Shown: piece by piece, positions 45,480-58,954 of the stretch | Layout of the letters: each line of letters starts with the position of its first letter | Position numbering within the stretch: the first letter of the stretch is position 1 | Assembly (NCBI RefSeq): GCF_036324505.1 | Contig: NC_086355.1 | Location: forward strand, 26,222,518 to 26,286,517 | From: Eleginops maclovinus | Taxonomy: Eukaryota; Chordata; Actinopteri; Perciformes; Eleginopidae | Length of the DNA stretch: 64,000 nucleotides | Reading direction: 5' to 3' | Notes under the pieces: model-generated | Told to the model about the DNA's origin: nothing | Databases searched by the model: none | Seen by the model: the letters and a program-made list of their open reading frames with translations, nothing else | Program-made: the position numbers and the translations under genes

Positions 45480-46460
45480 TCTGTTTTCAGGATAAACTGC
45501 TGAGCAGGATTTCGAAATACATCTGGAAGAATCAATACCCAAAAAACAGAAACAAAGTTTTACAGTATGATAAAAAAGGGGAGGTCTTAATGTTCCCAAT
45601 TATGAGCTTTATTGCCATTGCTTTACACTACCAAACGTGTTAGGGAAAGTACAAATGTACCTTGAATTGAAGCTGAAAGAAGTACATCATCACAGCTTCT
45701 ACTCGGGGACGTATTATTTTCTGCTATGTCACTAACTGATTGTGTGCATACTTTTTGACCAATAATTGGCCAAGCTGTAAAAGTGTGGAAACATGTAGGG
45801 AAATCGTACAACTGGGCTGTAGACTGGATTGATAATACATCAATTTAGTTACGTATTGGAAAAAACAAATTCAATTCCCACCATGGCAAACCCGGGTAGT
45901 TTATCATCTTTCTGATATCACCAATGACAGTGGTTTAATGTCCTCCCAAGACTTGAAATACACATACAATCTGCCTGGCCCTTCTTTCTTTTTCTGCTTG
46001 CAACTATGCACGGCCATGCGCACATATTGAGTTCCTATGAACCAACCTCTGACAACACACCCTAAGGTCCTACTCAGTTCAAATAGTGGTAGCTGTATTA
46101 CTTCATATAAAAAGATGCAAGAGAAACTACTTGTATATATAGGCATCTCTGTAGTATGGAATACCATCATTCTAAAATTACATAATCGCGATCACCCACG
46201 GATGCAGTACAAAATGACTCGCAGATATTACCTGTCAACCACGAAATGATGTCAGCTGAGGATAATCCCCATAGGCCTGCTCTGTAACCAAAAGACTATA
46301 CACATGTTATGAATGTACTGCAGTTAGAGAGTTCTGGAGACATGTGATTGACATTATCTCTGAGATCATTGGGGTTCAGATGTCTCCCAAACATTAAATA
46401 GCTCATAACCAATTGACACCCTAAAATACTATATTTATCAAACAATAGATATCTTTCTTC
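45480..46460 (+). mobile_element. L1-type LINE remnant (end of ORF2)
   Basis: Degenerate plus-strand coding traces: DKLLSRISKYIWKNQYPK, then KVLQYDKKGE with a shift, and later CYECTAVREFWRHVIDIISE. In fish L1/Tx1 ORF2 proteins these correspond to the region after the reverse transcriptase (FIWKNKKPR...) and the Cys-containing C-terminal motif. Many stops; no ends were identified. Confidence 0.55.
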
Positions 46461-48605
46461 CATATCTTACTAATCTCAGAGCTGTACACATCGACCATAT
46501 GTATTGGAGGATGATTTGGAGAGGATTCATTGCCCGATTCTTATTTTCTTTTCTTTTTTGTATTTTCCTTTACAACTCGCTGTATATTTGTGTCTCTCTG
46601 TAATGGTGACTGGAGACTCAATAAGAAGTTGGTCACAAAAAAGAGAAACACCCAAAAATAAATGACACAAAGATGCTCAGAAAGAGGGTTTGTGCAACAA
46701 TAAGGCTCTACATTGAACAAAAAGCATGTCATTTATAATATTAGATGGATATCAGATGACAGGAAACCATCAGGAATAGTGATGTATAACAAATCATGTT
46801 GCATTTGTCCTTTTATGAGAATTGTAATTTGGTTGTAGTTTAAATTAAATATAGATCTTCAGATCAGATTCAGACAATATAAATTCTAAACATCTAGTAG
46901 GTGTACGTTTTTCGGAGACGGATAAAACACCACTAAAATAATAGAGTCCACTGAGTTAGAGATCCCAGTGGAATGGCAGCTAGCCTGTGATGTCAGGACT
47001 CAGTTGTACGCCACCAGAAATAAGGAAGCTCGAGGTGCCATCCGGTGCATGGAGAGAGAGAATGTGTTGAAGGTCTAGGTTATGGGTTTATATTCTTGAC
47101 TCAGATAGTACTGACAGGTTGGAGAACGCATACACAGAGGGGACAATGTGTGTTTGTATTGTATATGGTTTGAGGGCCTTCAATAGTGGAAATGAGAACA
47201 ACTGCATGACAGGTATGAGACAGGTGTCTGGTATCATGGTATTCTCATGCAGAACTCTCACCTTTAAGTGCTCGGTGCACACACCCTCACATCCAAAAGC
47301 AACGGCCAATGAACCATCTAAGAGTGTGTATGTGTGTGATGGAGAGGAGTTGTAATAGAGAGAGTGAAGAATGCAGAGGGGGTCAGGGTCTCGGCTCTCA
47401 CATTATGTAAGTGTGGGTGGGCTGCATGGTGAGGGATCCTCTGCAACCCTGTGACAGACATTATTCCACAATACCTGCACCATATATTCCACTGCTGCCA
47501 TTGTTCATAGCTGCACTGTGCAACATATTCAAGTAAGAATACAGTGGCTAAATGTCACAATGGTTGACGCAGTAGGAAATTGCTTCAGCTAATTGAGATG
47601 CTGTACAGTTACCATTTGTTGTGCTCACTCACAATCTGCCATACCATTCAGCAAGGAGTTATTCAGCTCCGGAAAAAAACACTCCAAACTTTTTAAAATC
47701 TTTATCTCCACATGTATGGCAGCCATTCCAGCGTCGGTTGAATTCCAACACAGAGAAAGATTGTCAGTAGTTTAAAGACACACACCTTGTTAAATTTCGT
47801 ATTATGGGCACACTGCAAATTAACAGAGCAAGAAATGTATCCCATCAGCCATTGCACTTTAACAGACACGTGAGAGTTGCAGCCACGGCGCAGGTGCACA
47901 CACACCCCAGATAGACTCTGACAGAGCTCTACAGTACAGAGCAGAAAGCATTCTTCTGTTCAGGGCTGTGTCTTTGCACTTTTAATAACATTAGTTTCAC
48001 ATAAGTTCAGTTTGCTGTTGTGTGTCTGCCATGGGTGGAATATGGCTTTGATTGTGTGACCATGTTTTTTTTTACTGTTTATGATGTATTTGTGTATGCT
48101 GAATGTTGTGCCCACACCTTTAGTAAATTTGGTCTGCAATAGAAAAACCAAATCAAGCAGTCCAGTTGGAATATGTTTTCAGCCAGGCAAACTTTGTCTA
48201 GAGGCAGAGGAGGAAGTTGTGTTGACGCTACATTTTGTCCGCTCATAGGTAGGCTAGTGTTGAAACCCCCTCTGGTGCAGCCACTACAAATAGACGTGTT
48301 CAGCTTCCCAATGTCCTTTCAGAAGCTCCCTGCTACCCTCTGCCCCTCATCACTCTGCCGTACTGTGATCGTAGGAAGACCGACAGCCGCACTGGAACCT
48401 CTCCCGATCACATCACAGAGCGTATGCAGCCAGAAGATAGTTGCATACAGTTCCGCTACTTACTATCATTTATTATTCTTTGTTACTATTCAACAAGTTC
48501 AATACTAATACAGACAATATTTACAGACAAGTTACAAGAAAACAAAGTTATATTACACAGCCCTGCAGAAGTTATCCTAAGACTTTCCATCCTGCCTGGT
48601 CAGAG
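46461..48605. other. Noncoding, with a partial MITE copy
   Basis: No gene. At 47693-47770 the sequence is the inverted counterpart of 44142-44219 (shared GGAATGGCTGCCATACATGT; roughly 85-90% identical by eye), a truncated copy of the same MITE. The remainder is unrecognised. Confidence 0.5.
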
Positions 48606-48670
48606 ACCTTAAAGGTCCCCTATTGTCCAAAATGCACTTTTTAATGTCTTTAATGTATATGTCTCCCGTG
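48606..48670. repeat. End of a dispersed repeat (TTAAAGGTCCCCTATT)
   Basis: CTTAAAGGTCCCCTATTGTC followed by AAAATGCACTTTTTAATG is a frequent left end of fish repeats with a TTAA target. It is cut by the ZBED-like hAT that starts at 48671. Confidence 0.35.
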
Positions 48671-49407
48671 TAGGGCTGAACGATATATCGCATTTGCGAT
48701 AATATCGCGATATGACCAAGTGCGATGTTCTAATCGCGAAAGTCTGCGATTTAAAAAAATGTATATCATTTAAAAAATCATACAGTACATATCAACATAC
48801 AAACGTACAAGGGGTACACACGTATAAAAATACATCAACATTATAAAGAAAGGCTGCGATTATACTCTGTTCACGTGATATGCGGGAGTAAAACGAGATT
48901 GTCTTACCACAGAGGCTGCACTCTGGTCACGTGACACAGGGAGCAAAGTTTTGAAACAGTCTACCGGAGAGAACTCGCAAGCAAAGCTAGCTGTAACCTA
49001 CGCAATGGCCTCAGGCTCAACAGAACCAGACCCTGCGGGGCTAGTTTCAAAGAGGAAATACACATCAGTCGTGTGGGACTATTTCGGTTTTAAGAAAGAA
49101 GATGTTGCACAGAGTCAGGTACTGTGTAAAACCTGCCTGGTCAGAGTTGGTACATCACGGGGCAACACTACCAATTTGTACCAGCACCTAAAAACGCAGC
49201 ACAAAACAGTGTAGGGGAGAGTGGGGTGAGTTGTGCCAGTTTTTACTTAAAGTGACTTTAAAACGAGGCCATAACAGTAATGCTTCCAACTAAAATATAT
49301 ACATATATTTCAGGATGTGGTGCATCCCTGGCAACAATCACTTTGGATCAGAAATATAGTATTTAAGAAATATAGCTTTCTGAAAAAAAGTGGTCTTGTG
49401 GCACAAC

Positions 49408-51159
49408 TTACCCCCAGTGCGGGGTAAGTTGTGCCAATGGAGAGAATACATTGGGGTAAATTGTGCCATTGATTATTGAAGTAAAACAGTATATTTTGAT
49501 CTCATAATCTTCATCTGGGAAGATATCCCTGTTGAATGGGAATATGCCCGTCGCTCTGAAACCTGATGTTATGTTTCTGGGTGTCATTGCCAGCATAAAT
49601 GCTTGGTTCACAAGTTCTGGGATCACGTAAATTGTTACGGTTCTACCAGGATTAGTGCGCATCCATCCATCTATTGCACTGTTGTAGAATGTTTTCAGTG
49701 AATAGTAGACTGTTTTGTCTAACGGTTGCAAGCGGTGTGAGGTATGAGGTGGCAGGGTGAGCATTACAACACCATTTTCTTTAGCAGTGGTCACTGCCTT
49801 CAGTGAGATATGAGACTCATGGTTGTCCAGAATGAGCAGGACTGGATGATTGGTGGAGCAGTTGGTTTGGTGGATGAAGTGCTCCATGAAGATGGTGAAG
49901 GCTTCTTCATTCATCCAACCAGACCTCGTAGAATGACCTACGGATCCTGCTGGTGATCCATTCAGAAACTGTTCTTTGAAACGTACACGGGGGAAAACAA
50001 ACATGGGTGGGATTACATTTCCTGTGGCATTCACTGCACAGGCCACAGTTACAAGCTCTCCTCTTTCAGCTGATGTCACTGAACCCACTTGTTTCTTCCC
50101 TTTCTCTGTGACAATCTGCTTGGGTATCTGTACCGTTGTCACACCAGTTTCATCCATGTTGTAGATCTTGTGTGGAGGGAAGTTATACCTGAAATGAGAT
50201 TAACATTATGTTGATCAGAGAAGTTTACAGCAGTTTTAGGTACATGGATGTGGTTATGTAAATGTCAACTCTGCTACTGAGGACAGGGAACCCTCTATAG
50301 ATGATGTTCCCCCTCTCCTTCCCAGGCTTCCTGGTCAGTGTGAGAGAGTACACTGTACAGGGGTGTCTTTCTGGGGCTGACATGTAAAGGCCATGATTAT
50401 TACCTGTCCATCACTTTAGAGAGGTTATCAAAGAACTCCCCCACGTTGTGCCTATTAAAGGCAGTAGCTCTACCAAGAGAGGTTGCTTCAGGAGTGCGGC
50501 ATGACAAATGGTGGCGTGCTTTAAAGGCCTCAAACCAATCACGCCCTAGAAAAGATTAAAGTGTATTAGCATTTGTCCCTTATTGACCCATTGCAGTTTA
50601 CATTCATTTTTACATAGGCCTACTGTTAGTTTAAGTTATACGCTCTAAATAGAGTAAATACCCAATTTTGCTTCTCTGTTGCTATCTGCATGGTGATAAC
50701 TGATAATAAGCATTCCCTGGGAAAATAATTATTTCTTGCTCCCTATTACTTTTTCTTAATAAATGCACACTTAACCCAACCTGCTTTTTTCTCTCTGATC
50801 CAGCTGGCAGGGATATCGGTGTCATTTCTTCGGGCATACTCCAAAGCCAGTTCACAGCATTTCATGGGACTTAGACCGTGAAACATTGCTGCTAGTGCCT
50901 TTATATGTTCTGCCAGCTCTTTCTCCATATGTTCGTCAAAGACTTGATTGGCAAGTCCAGTTCTTTTATATCCTGGCCTGATGTCTTTTCCATCTATCTT
51001 TTTCTTCTCCATGTATCGTTTTAATGTCATCCTGCATATGTTCATCTGCATCGCCACCTGACGAATGGACTTCCCCTTCTCCACCTCTTTCACTGCTCTA
51101 TCCATGTCCTCTAGAGGAGTGGAGGCCCTGCCTGTCTTCCTCTTATAACTCCGTGGCAT
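49408..51159 (-). CDS. Pogo-like transposase, three exons, 433 aa, open
   Basis: Exon 1 (51159-50781) starts [20 protein letters not shown], with a Psq-type helix-turn-helix ([20 protein letters not shown]) and the beginning of a CENP-B-like second DNA-binding region. Exon 2 (50545-50404) reads [20 protein letters not shown]. Exon 3 (50188-49408) holds the DDE_1 core: YNMDETGV (first Asp), [13 protein letters not shown] (second Asp) and [14 protein letters not shown] (third Asp). All junctions have GT/AG signals (CTAG/GGCGT, TTCAG/GTATA) and stay in phase: 379+142+781 bases give 434 codons including the stop. The family cuts and pastes at TA. The Rex3-like insertion sits upstream of the start and may have removed promoter function. 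Confidence 0.88.
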
Positions 51160-51620
51160 GATGGTCTAGAATGTCACATAGTTTTAGTGATAAAATGTGA
51201 GAATACAATGTACAATTACAATAAAATAATATGTTTAAAATATTCATAAGTGGGGGTGAGTTGTGCCACTGGCACAACTTAACCCAGGCCCTTTGGCACA
51301 AATCACCCCAACCCTACCATTTTGTAAAAAATGCATCATCCAGCAGTTTTGAGGTAACATCATGCTAGCTGTATAGACTCATAGTGTAGCTTACTAAAGC
51401 AATAAAACATGTGTGAAATGTTTTTAAACTTGTCTATAACTGTTCAGACACAACAATAAAAAAACATTGATCATAGATATTTTACTTTGAAAGGCAAAAA
51501 ACTGTTTTTTGAACTTAAATGTGCTTACCTTTCATGCAATGAGGCTGTCTTCTTTGCAGAATGAGTAAAATGGCTGACTCTTCAAAATTTTTTTTTTTTT
51601 TTTGCCATGGTTCCCTAGAA

Positions 51621-52894
51621 GAGGCATCACATTACTCAGCCTCCCCGGGAAAGTTTACTCTAAGGTGCTGGAAAGGAGGGTCCGGCCGATTGTCGAACCT
51701 CAGATTGAAGAGGAACAATGCGGTTTTCGTCCTGGTCGTGGAACGACGGACCAGCTTTTCACTCTCGCAAGGATCCTGGAGGGGGCCTGGGAGTACGCTC
51801 ATCCGGTCTACATGTGCTTTGTGGATTTGGAGAAGGCGTATGACCGGGTTCCCAGGGAGATACTGTGGGAGGTGCTGCGGGAGTATGGGGTGAGGGGGTC
51901 TTTGCTCAGGGCCATCCAATCTCTGTACTCCCAAAGCGAGAGCTGTGTCCGGGTCCTCGGTAGCACGTCGGACCGTTTTCCGGTGAGGGTTGGCCTCCGC
52001 CAGGGCTGCGCTTTGTCACCAATCCTGTTTGTGATATTCATGGACAGGATTTCGAGGCGTAGTCGTGGGGGAGGGGGTTTGCAGTTCGGTGGGCTAAGGA
52101 TTGCACCACTGCTTTTTGCAGATGATGTGGTTCTAATGGCTTCATCGGTCTGTGACCTTCAGCACTCACTGGATCGGTTCGCGGCCGAGTGTGAAGCGGC
52201 TGGGATGAGGATCAGCACCTCCAAATCTGAGGCCATGGTTCTCAGCAGGAAACAGATGGATTGTCCACTCCAGGTAGGGAATGAAGCCTTACCCCAAGTG
52301 AAGGAGTTCAAGTATCTCGGGGTCTTGTTCTCGAGTGAGGGAACAATGGAGCGTGAGATGGGCCGGAGAATCGGAGCAGCGGGAGCGGTACTGCAGTCGC
52401 TTTACCGCACTGTTGTGACGAAAAGAGAGCTGAGCCAGAAGGCAAAGCTCTCTGTCTACCGGGCCATCTTCGTTCCTACCCTCACCTATGGTCATGAAGG
52501 ATGGGTCATGACCGAAAGAACGAGATCGCGGATACAAGCGGCCGAAATGGGATTTCTCCGCAGGGTGGCTGGCATCTCCCTTAGGGATAAGGTGAGAAGT
52601 TCAGTCATCCGGGAGGGACTCGGAGTAGAACCGCTGCTCCTTCGCGTTGAAAGGAGCCAGTTGAGGTGGTTCGGGCACCTAGTGAGGGTGCCACCTGGGC
52701 GCCTCCCTAGGGAGGTGTTCCAGGCACGTCCAGCTGGGAAGAGACCGAGGGGTAGACCTAGGACCAGGTGGAGGGATTATATCTCTTCACTGGCCTGGGA
52801 GCGCCTTGGAATCCCCCAGTCAGAGCTGGTTGATGTGGCCAGGGAAAGGAAAGTTTGGGGCTCTCTGCTGGAGCTGTTACCTCCGCGACCCTGA
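51621..52894 (+). CDS. Reverse transcriptase, C-terminal fragment of a Rex3-like LINE
   Basis: An open frame enters from the truncation point (the upstream ATG at 51602 belongs to the flank) and ends TAC-style with LLPPRP and TGA. It begins in the reverse transcriptase fingers: GKVYSKVLERRVRP, EEQCGFRPGRGTTDQL, MCFVDLEKAYDRVPR (first catalytic Asp in VDLEKAYD), GLRQGCALSPILF and PLLFADDVVL (FADD catalytic pair), KYLGVLFSSEG. The C-terminal connection region follows with LTYGHEGWVMTERTRSRIQ, RWFGHLVRVPPGR and RGRPRTRWRDYI. The N-terminal endonuclease is missing, so the copy cannot retrotranspose, but the remaining frame has no stops, which suggests a recent insertion. Confidence 0.93.
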
Positions 52895-52928
52895 CGGAAA
52901 AGCGGGAGAAGATGGATGGATGGATGGA
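51621..52928 (+). mobile_element. RTE-clade (Rex3-like) LINE, 5'-truncated
   Basis: Flanked by a 13-bp duplication TGGTTCCCTAGAA (51608-51620 and 52929-52941). The 3' tail is GATG repeats directly after a very short 3' UTR, the known Rex3 layout. Only the last 1.3 kb of the element is present. It lies in the 5' untranslated side of the pogo-like element. Confidence 0.92.
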
Positions 52929-54280
52929 TGGTTCCCTAGAAACAAGGGGTGGCACAACTTCCCCCCTGGCACAAATCACCCCACTCTCCCCTATGATAGA
53001 TGTATGGCTACAAAATCAAGCAGTGTGCAGAATAATCCTAGTAAAGTTAATCGGCAAGGATCACTGACCGAACTGTTTGAAGGTGTTACGCCATATGAAC
53101 GCAGTTCAAAGCGGCACACGGAAATTACCTAAGCAGTAACCCAATGCATCGCGAAAGACATGATGGCCGTCAATATGGTGACCAAGCTTGGGTTCAATAA
53201 TTTGGTAACTACGCTGGATAAGAGGTACAAAATGCCCTCCCGCACGTATTTTAGTCAGACTGCCCTTCCGGAGCTACATATGCAGTTTAGGCAGAAAGTA
53301 GCAGCGGACTTGAAGGCTGTGGAGTTTTTTGCGGCTACAACAGACATGTGGTCAAGCCGTACAGCGGAGCCTTATCAAAGCCTTACGGTCCATTATATCT
53401 CTGAAGACCTCCACACCAGTGGTTAATTTGAGCCGGATCCTGCCGGAACAGGATCCGGCACCTCTTCATTTTGGCCACCCTGTGTTCCGGCACCTATTTG
53501 GGCAGATCCGGTACCTCTCACAAAAAATAAAAATTAAAAAATGGTTAAAATGAAATAAAATATACAGATATTAATTTACAGAAAAAAATCCCAAGAATTT
53601 CATGTCGTTTATTAAGATTAAGATTTGAAATTCGGAGATCTGTGTTGACGCACTGAAAAGCTGGACCAATGGACAAACGCGTTCACTTTTGAAATTCGCC
53701 ACATGAGGAGCACTTCGCAGAGAGGAAGAAACTAATTAAATGCAAGCATGTCAAAAAGACAGTTAAATTTACTGTCTTTCTTCAAAAAGAAGGAAGAGGT
53801 AATAGACACTTCAGAACGAGTCAGAAAAGCCTCCACAAGCAGCGACGAGGGCAGCTGCAGCGGTCATGTTGATGGTCAAAACCAGGAGGAGGTTAGCGCC
53901 GCAACAGCTAGCCAGCTAGCTAACCGACAGCTAGCCAAGCCCGGGCAGGAGGCTGGCACCGTGTCAGCAGCGGGTCAGGTTCACCGCCAGCCGGAGCAGG
54001 AGCCAGCTACCGTCGGCCAGGTGGACCATCAACAGCAACCGGTGGGTACCCTGGCATCAACTAGCCCGGTACAACAGCTGGAGCAGGCAAGTGGAACCGC
54101 GACATCAGGCTTACAGCAGGAAGAGTCAGTAGGAGAGGAGAGCGTAGAGGAGTGTGGGACGTCCAGCGACAGGTCAGGGATGGGATGCACAACTGCTTGG
54201 ACAGAAGCTCAGCTAAAAGTGAAGCAGACTTACTATCCCTGGCTTTTTAGGGGAAAATCAGGTTTGGGTTGCACAACGTG

Positions 54281-57200
54281 CAGGCCCGTTTCTAGGATTT
54301 TGGGGGCCCTAGGCAAAGAAGTTGTTGGGGGCCTTTAAAAAAAAAATTTCCGCAATTCTGTGCGTTTTAATCACAAAAGAGGTCAAACATACACTGAAAA
54401 GTAGCCTTTATTATTTTTTTTATTTCCTACTGAAACTGCTGCTTGCGGCCCTTGGCCTCAGCAAATGCAGACACAATCCCCTCCAAGTCCAAAGACCTGC
54501 GGACGTCACTCTCAATTGACATGAGTGCCAGTCCAGAGAGCCTCTCTTGGCTCATAGTTGACCTCATGTAATTCTTTATGCGCTTCAGAGATGAAAAGCT
54601 CCTCTCTCCGGAGGCAACCGAGACAGGAAGGGTCAGAAGTAGGCGCAGTGCAATGCTTAAATTGCTGTACAGGTCCAACAGCTTCTCACTGTATATGTAG
54701 TCCAGCATTTTAAATGGGCACCTGGATACTTCATCTGGAAAGGTGTGGACAGCAGAGTTGATCTCCAATGCCAAGTCGTCTGCATCAATATCATGGAGGG
54801 TTTGTTCCACTTTCCTGCATCTCTCATGCAATTTCCCAGTCTTGATTGTGGCCCTCATGATATCAATGCTGAACAGGAAGTCGTACAGGGCATACACCCC
54901 CTCCAGTCTGGAAAATCTGTCTTTTAGGCTGGTGATGGCAGTGTCAACCAAAGGCAGGAAGAAGTCCCTTCTGAAGGCCTCTTCTGGGGTCGATTGGGTT
55001 TCATCTGTACTCTCGTAAAGGAACTGCCTTTTCTTTTTACGTTGCCTTTTCTCAGGCAATTTCCTCTCAATTTCCAGATCTTCTGCAATCTCCATTGCAT
55101 CCGTTTGGCTTGATGCGAGTCCATTTTCCCTGAAATCTTCTAGGTACTCTGTCACTCCCTCGGTTTCTTTTTTCAGTGTTTGCATTGAAACATCCGGGCT
55201 CTGGAGGAGCTTGCTCATATGGTTAACCTGATACAAAACGTTGTACCAGGTTATTGTGCACAGAAGAAAGGACCATGTTTTAAGCTCACCATGTAAGCTT
55301 TTTGCTGAGGACATGGTCTCTGAGTCCCCCTTCTCTGTAGCATATGTCTCCAGTGCTGACAGTCCGTCTAGTATTTCAGGTAGATGGTACCGCACTACCT
55401 TCACACTGTCAATTCGGGCCTCCCATCTCGTCCCTGAAAGTGGCTTAAGGGTGAGCTGCTTCACATGCTGCTTCAAAATTGCCCAGCGGTGCACAGAGGA
55501 ACTGAAAAGGTTGTACAGTCGTTGCAGCATACCAAAAAAAGACATGGACAACACTGAAGACTTGGCAGCATCTGACACAACCAGATTTAGTGTGTGACTG
55601 CTGCATGGGATGCATAGCGCCTTGTTGTTCAGCTCTAAAATTCTTGCCTGCACACCCTGTTTGTGGCCCATCATATTGCTGCCATTGTCGTATGACTGCC
55701 CACGGCAATCTGAAATGCTGAGGTTGTGCTTCTCCAACTGGTCAAGCAGGATTTCACTGAGCCCTTTACCAGTTGTGTCTTCAACATGTACAAATCCCAA
55801 AAAATGCTCAGCAATAGAAACAGGTGTTTCACAGTTGACAATCCTGAGAACAACAGAAAGTTGTTCCTTGTGGCTGATGTCAGGAGTGCAATCCATGATC
55901 ACGGAGAAGTATTTTGCTTTGTGCACTCTTCTTGCAATCTCCTGTAGGATTTTGTCTCCGACCAGCTGAATGATTTCGTTCTGAATGACTCCACTCAGGT
56001 AATGCACCTTTGTCTCTTTGCATTGTATTCGTCTGATGTGTTCATTCATTACCGGATCAAACTGTGCTAGGAGTTCCACTTGAGCCAGAAAATTCCCATT
56101 GTGGCGATCATACACGGTACTGGTAGTTCCTCTCAAAGCCTGGTTGCGTTCTGCCAGATGGGAAACTATGGCAATCACTCTCCGAATCACGCCTTTCCAG
56201 TGTTCAACTTCAAGTTGCATCAACTCCATCTGTCTTTGATCAATCAGTGTACTGGTTTGCAGTCTCCTCTGAAGGTCGTGCCACTTTTTCACATTGTCAC
56301 AGTGCACCTTTGTGCACTCGTGTTTTTTTAGGCGATAGGAAAGGTTCTTCCATCCACCGTAGCCACAGGTCGTTAAGGCATTGTCACGCTCACGCTTCCC
56401 GAAAACAGTACAAGGGAAACAGAACACTCCATCTGTGTGGATGGAATACACCAGCCACGATCGATGTATATTCTCACCATTTTTCATGGTTCTTTTGTAA
56501 CTGTCCTTGGTGAATCTTCGAGGAGGATTGTCTAAGTTTTGCGGGAATTCAATGTCCATGATTTGCACAGGTCCTTTTTTGACTATTTCACAGCGCATAC
56601 TGCTTGTTAGGACACTGGGCCAACATCCTGGGTCATCACTTAATGTGGTGCTTGCAATACCTACAGGTACCCCAGTTCTGGATGGTGGGGTGGTCTCTGC
56701 CATGTCAATGTCATCTTCCTCTTTGTCCTCCTCATGAAGTGGAGATGGAGTTGATGGCACTGTTGAAAACATATAGTTGCAAATTAATTTATAGCACAAT
56801 TGCCATGTGGTAAGTACAGCAACTAGGGAATGGTGATCTACTTGTATAATGCTTTAAAAAGAAAGGGTCATTTTAATACACTTTCATAGCACATGGGTGT
56901 TAGGTGATAAGTTGAAATTGTGCGGCTTAATGCACCTTCTGTTGAACCACTGCTGGGAAGTGGTGTGGATGCTTCCACTTGCTCCTCCTCAAGTCGTGAT
57001 GGAGTTGATGGCACTGCTGAAAAATATGTAATTACAAATTAATTCATGGCACAGTTTCATGTGTGAAGTACGACAACTAAATGCTTAAGGTATGGTGATC
57101 TACTTGTGTAACGCTTTATAGCAAATGGTCATTTTAATACACTTTCACAGCACATGCTGCTATAACTTTGGGTCACTATGATAGGTGATAAGTTGAAATT

Positions 57201-58921
57201 GTGCGGCTTAATGCACCTTCTGTTGAACCACTGCTGGGAAGTGGTGTGGACGCCGCAATGTTGTCTTCCACTTGCTCCTCCTCATAAACATGTGACGAAG
57301 ACGATGTTGATGGCCCTGGTGCAAAAATAAATAAATACATAAATAATATTCTTTTTATTTATATTGCACATTTTGCATGCATTGATCTCAACAACTCAGT
57401 TATTCATTAACATTAGTGAATGTCCCACATATTTGAAATGTCCAGAAGACTCTGTGGGCAAGTGGAATGAATACACACAACTATGACTTGAATTAGAAAA
57501 ATGTAAAGTCATTTTGATAACATCAAGTGTGTTGATAGAAGGCACTAATAATAGGTAGAAAAGAACGTTACCTTCAGTAGCACCAGAGACAACACTTGGT
57601 AGAGCGGGATGAAGAAATTTCAGCAATGCCCCTTGGAGAAAGAATAAGTACTGTATGATTAGCTTGGTTATTTTTCAAATGCTTTTGAAATCCTATCATT
57701 TTACAGTCTGATAATTGTGGTGAAATAGATATTAAAAGCATTACACACAGTTCCTACTAGGCGGTTTAGTGGCGGTTTCTATACGACTACAGGTGAAGCA
57801 CTGCTTCACCAAAAAAAAGTAAAAAAAATAATAATAATAAAATCTTACAATAATCCCGTTTTCACTGGTTTGAAAACAGAAATACAGTCACTAAGACGAG
57901 CTGTTTTCCTGAAATCAATTCTGTGAGTGGCAACAGCGCCATCCCCGCACCCGTGGTGTGTCTGTGTGTGTCTGTGTACTGTCTGTGTCCCATAGAAAAA
58001 GCTCAAAGCTATCGGTACAGTTTTTAACGGTGGTCCAGTGGTATTTACAGCTATCATGGAGACCAACAACAACAAACAGCAGAATAGGTTTAGAAAAGGA
58101 TTAATTGACACTAAAGTGGCTGTTTTCTTCATGTGGCTGATCTGCGCCGGGATGTTAACCGTTAAAATGTAAATAAAGTAAGTAAATCAACCCAATGGTA
58201 TTCTAGCAAAATTATTGTAAACTCCCATGTTAATCTCCTATTAAATAGCTAGCTACTACAGGAATAACTATTTCACTGGTTGTCTCAAGGCTCTAACGAC
58301 TGAAAACATATGTGAAGTTTATTTAGGATATTAAGAGGAATTAATCGTTGATCAATTTGGCCAGCTGATAACGTTATGAACTTATAGTGAAGTCAAAGGT
58401 AGCAGTTTAAGTTTGGTTAGCATGCTAGCATGCCAAACCACTGGTTCCTAGCTAGTCGTCGTTACAACCTCGCTACTCTAGCAAAATATGGTATACCCTG
58501 CCTGGCACAATTTTCATGTTGATTGTGTATATTCTACTTACCGGTGTCTTGTTTTCTTTTCTGCTCCTCTTCCCTTTTCTTCTTCTTTTTTTGATTGCCG
58601 GAGAGATAATTTCGCTTCATTTTAATTTTTCACTTTTCACTTGCACTTGACGCTGTCGCGCTAATGCATGGGAAAGGGGGGCCCCCTCGAGCTGGGGTAT
58701 TTCGACTACAATGTGTCGTTGCGCTTTTCGGACATCGCATGCTCTAGGGAGGCGCTGTTGCTGCCCTCGCAGTCGCAGCAGAGCCCTTCATATACAGATG
58801 ACTGCTTATTATTATGAAGCTATTTAAAATCGTCATTGTTGTTGAATACATGACCTGTCTTATTGGTATGCATGTTGTTTGATTCATGTTGCATTTGTAT
58901 CAGACTTTTCTTTGAATTTTG

Positions 58922-58954
<33 letters not shown>

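Larger units (their letters stand above)
49214..52991 (-). mobile_element. Pogo-like (Tc1/mariner) transposon carrying a Rex3-like LINE
   Basis: Inverted ends GGGGAGAGTGGGGTGA(G/T)TTGTGCCA, flanked by TA (49212-49213 and 52992-52993). The host ZBED frame rejoins across it. The terminal word GGGGTGAGTTGTGCCA and its variants recur inside both ends (49397-49440, 51250-51310 and 52950-52990) in both orientations. A 1.3-kb LINE lies between the right end and the gene. Confidence 0.93.
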
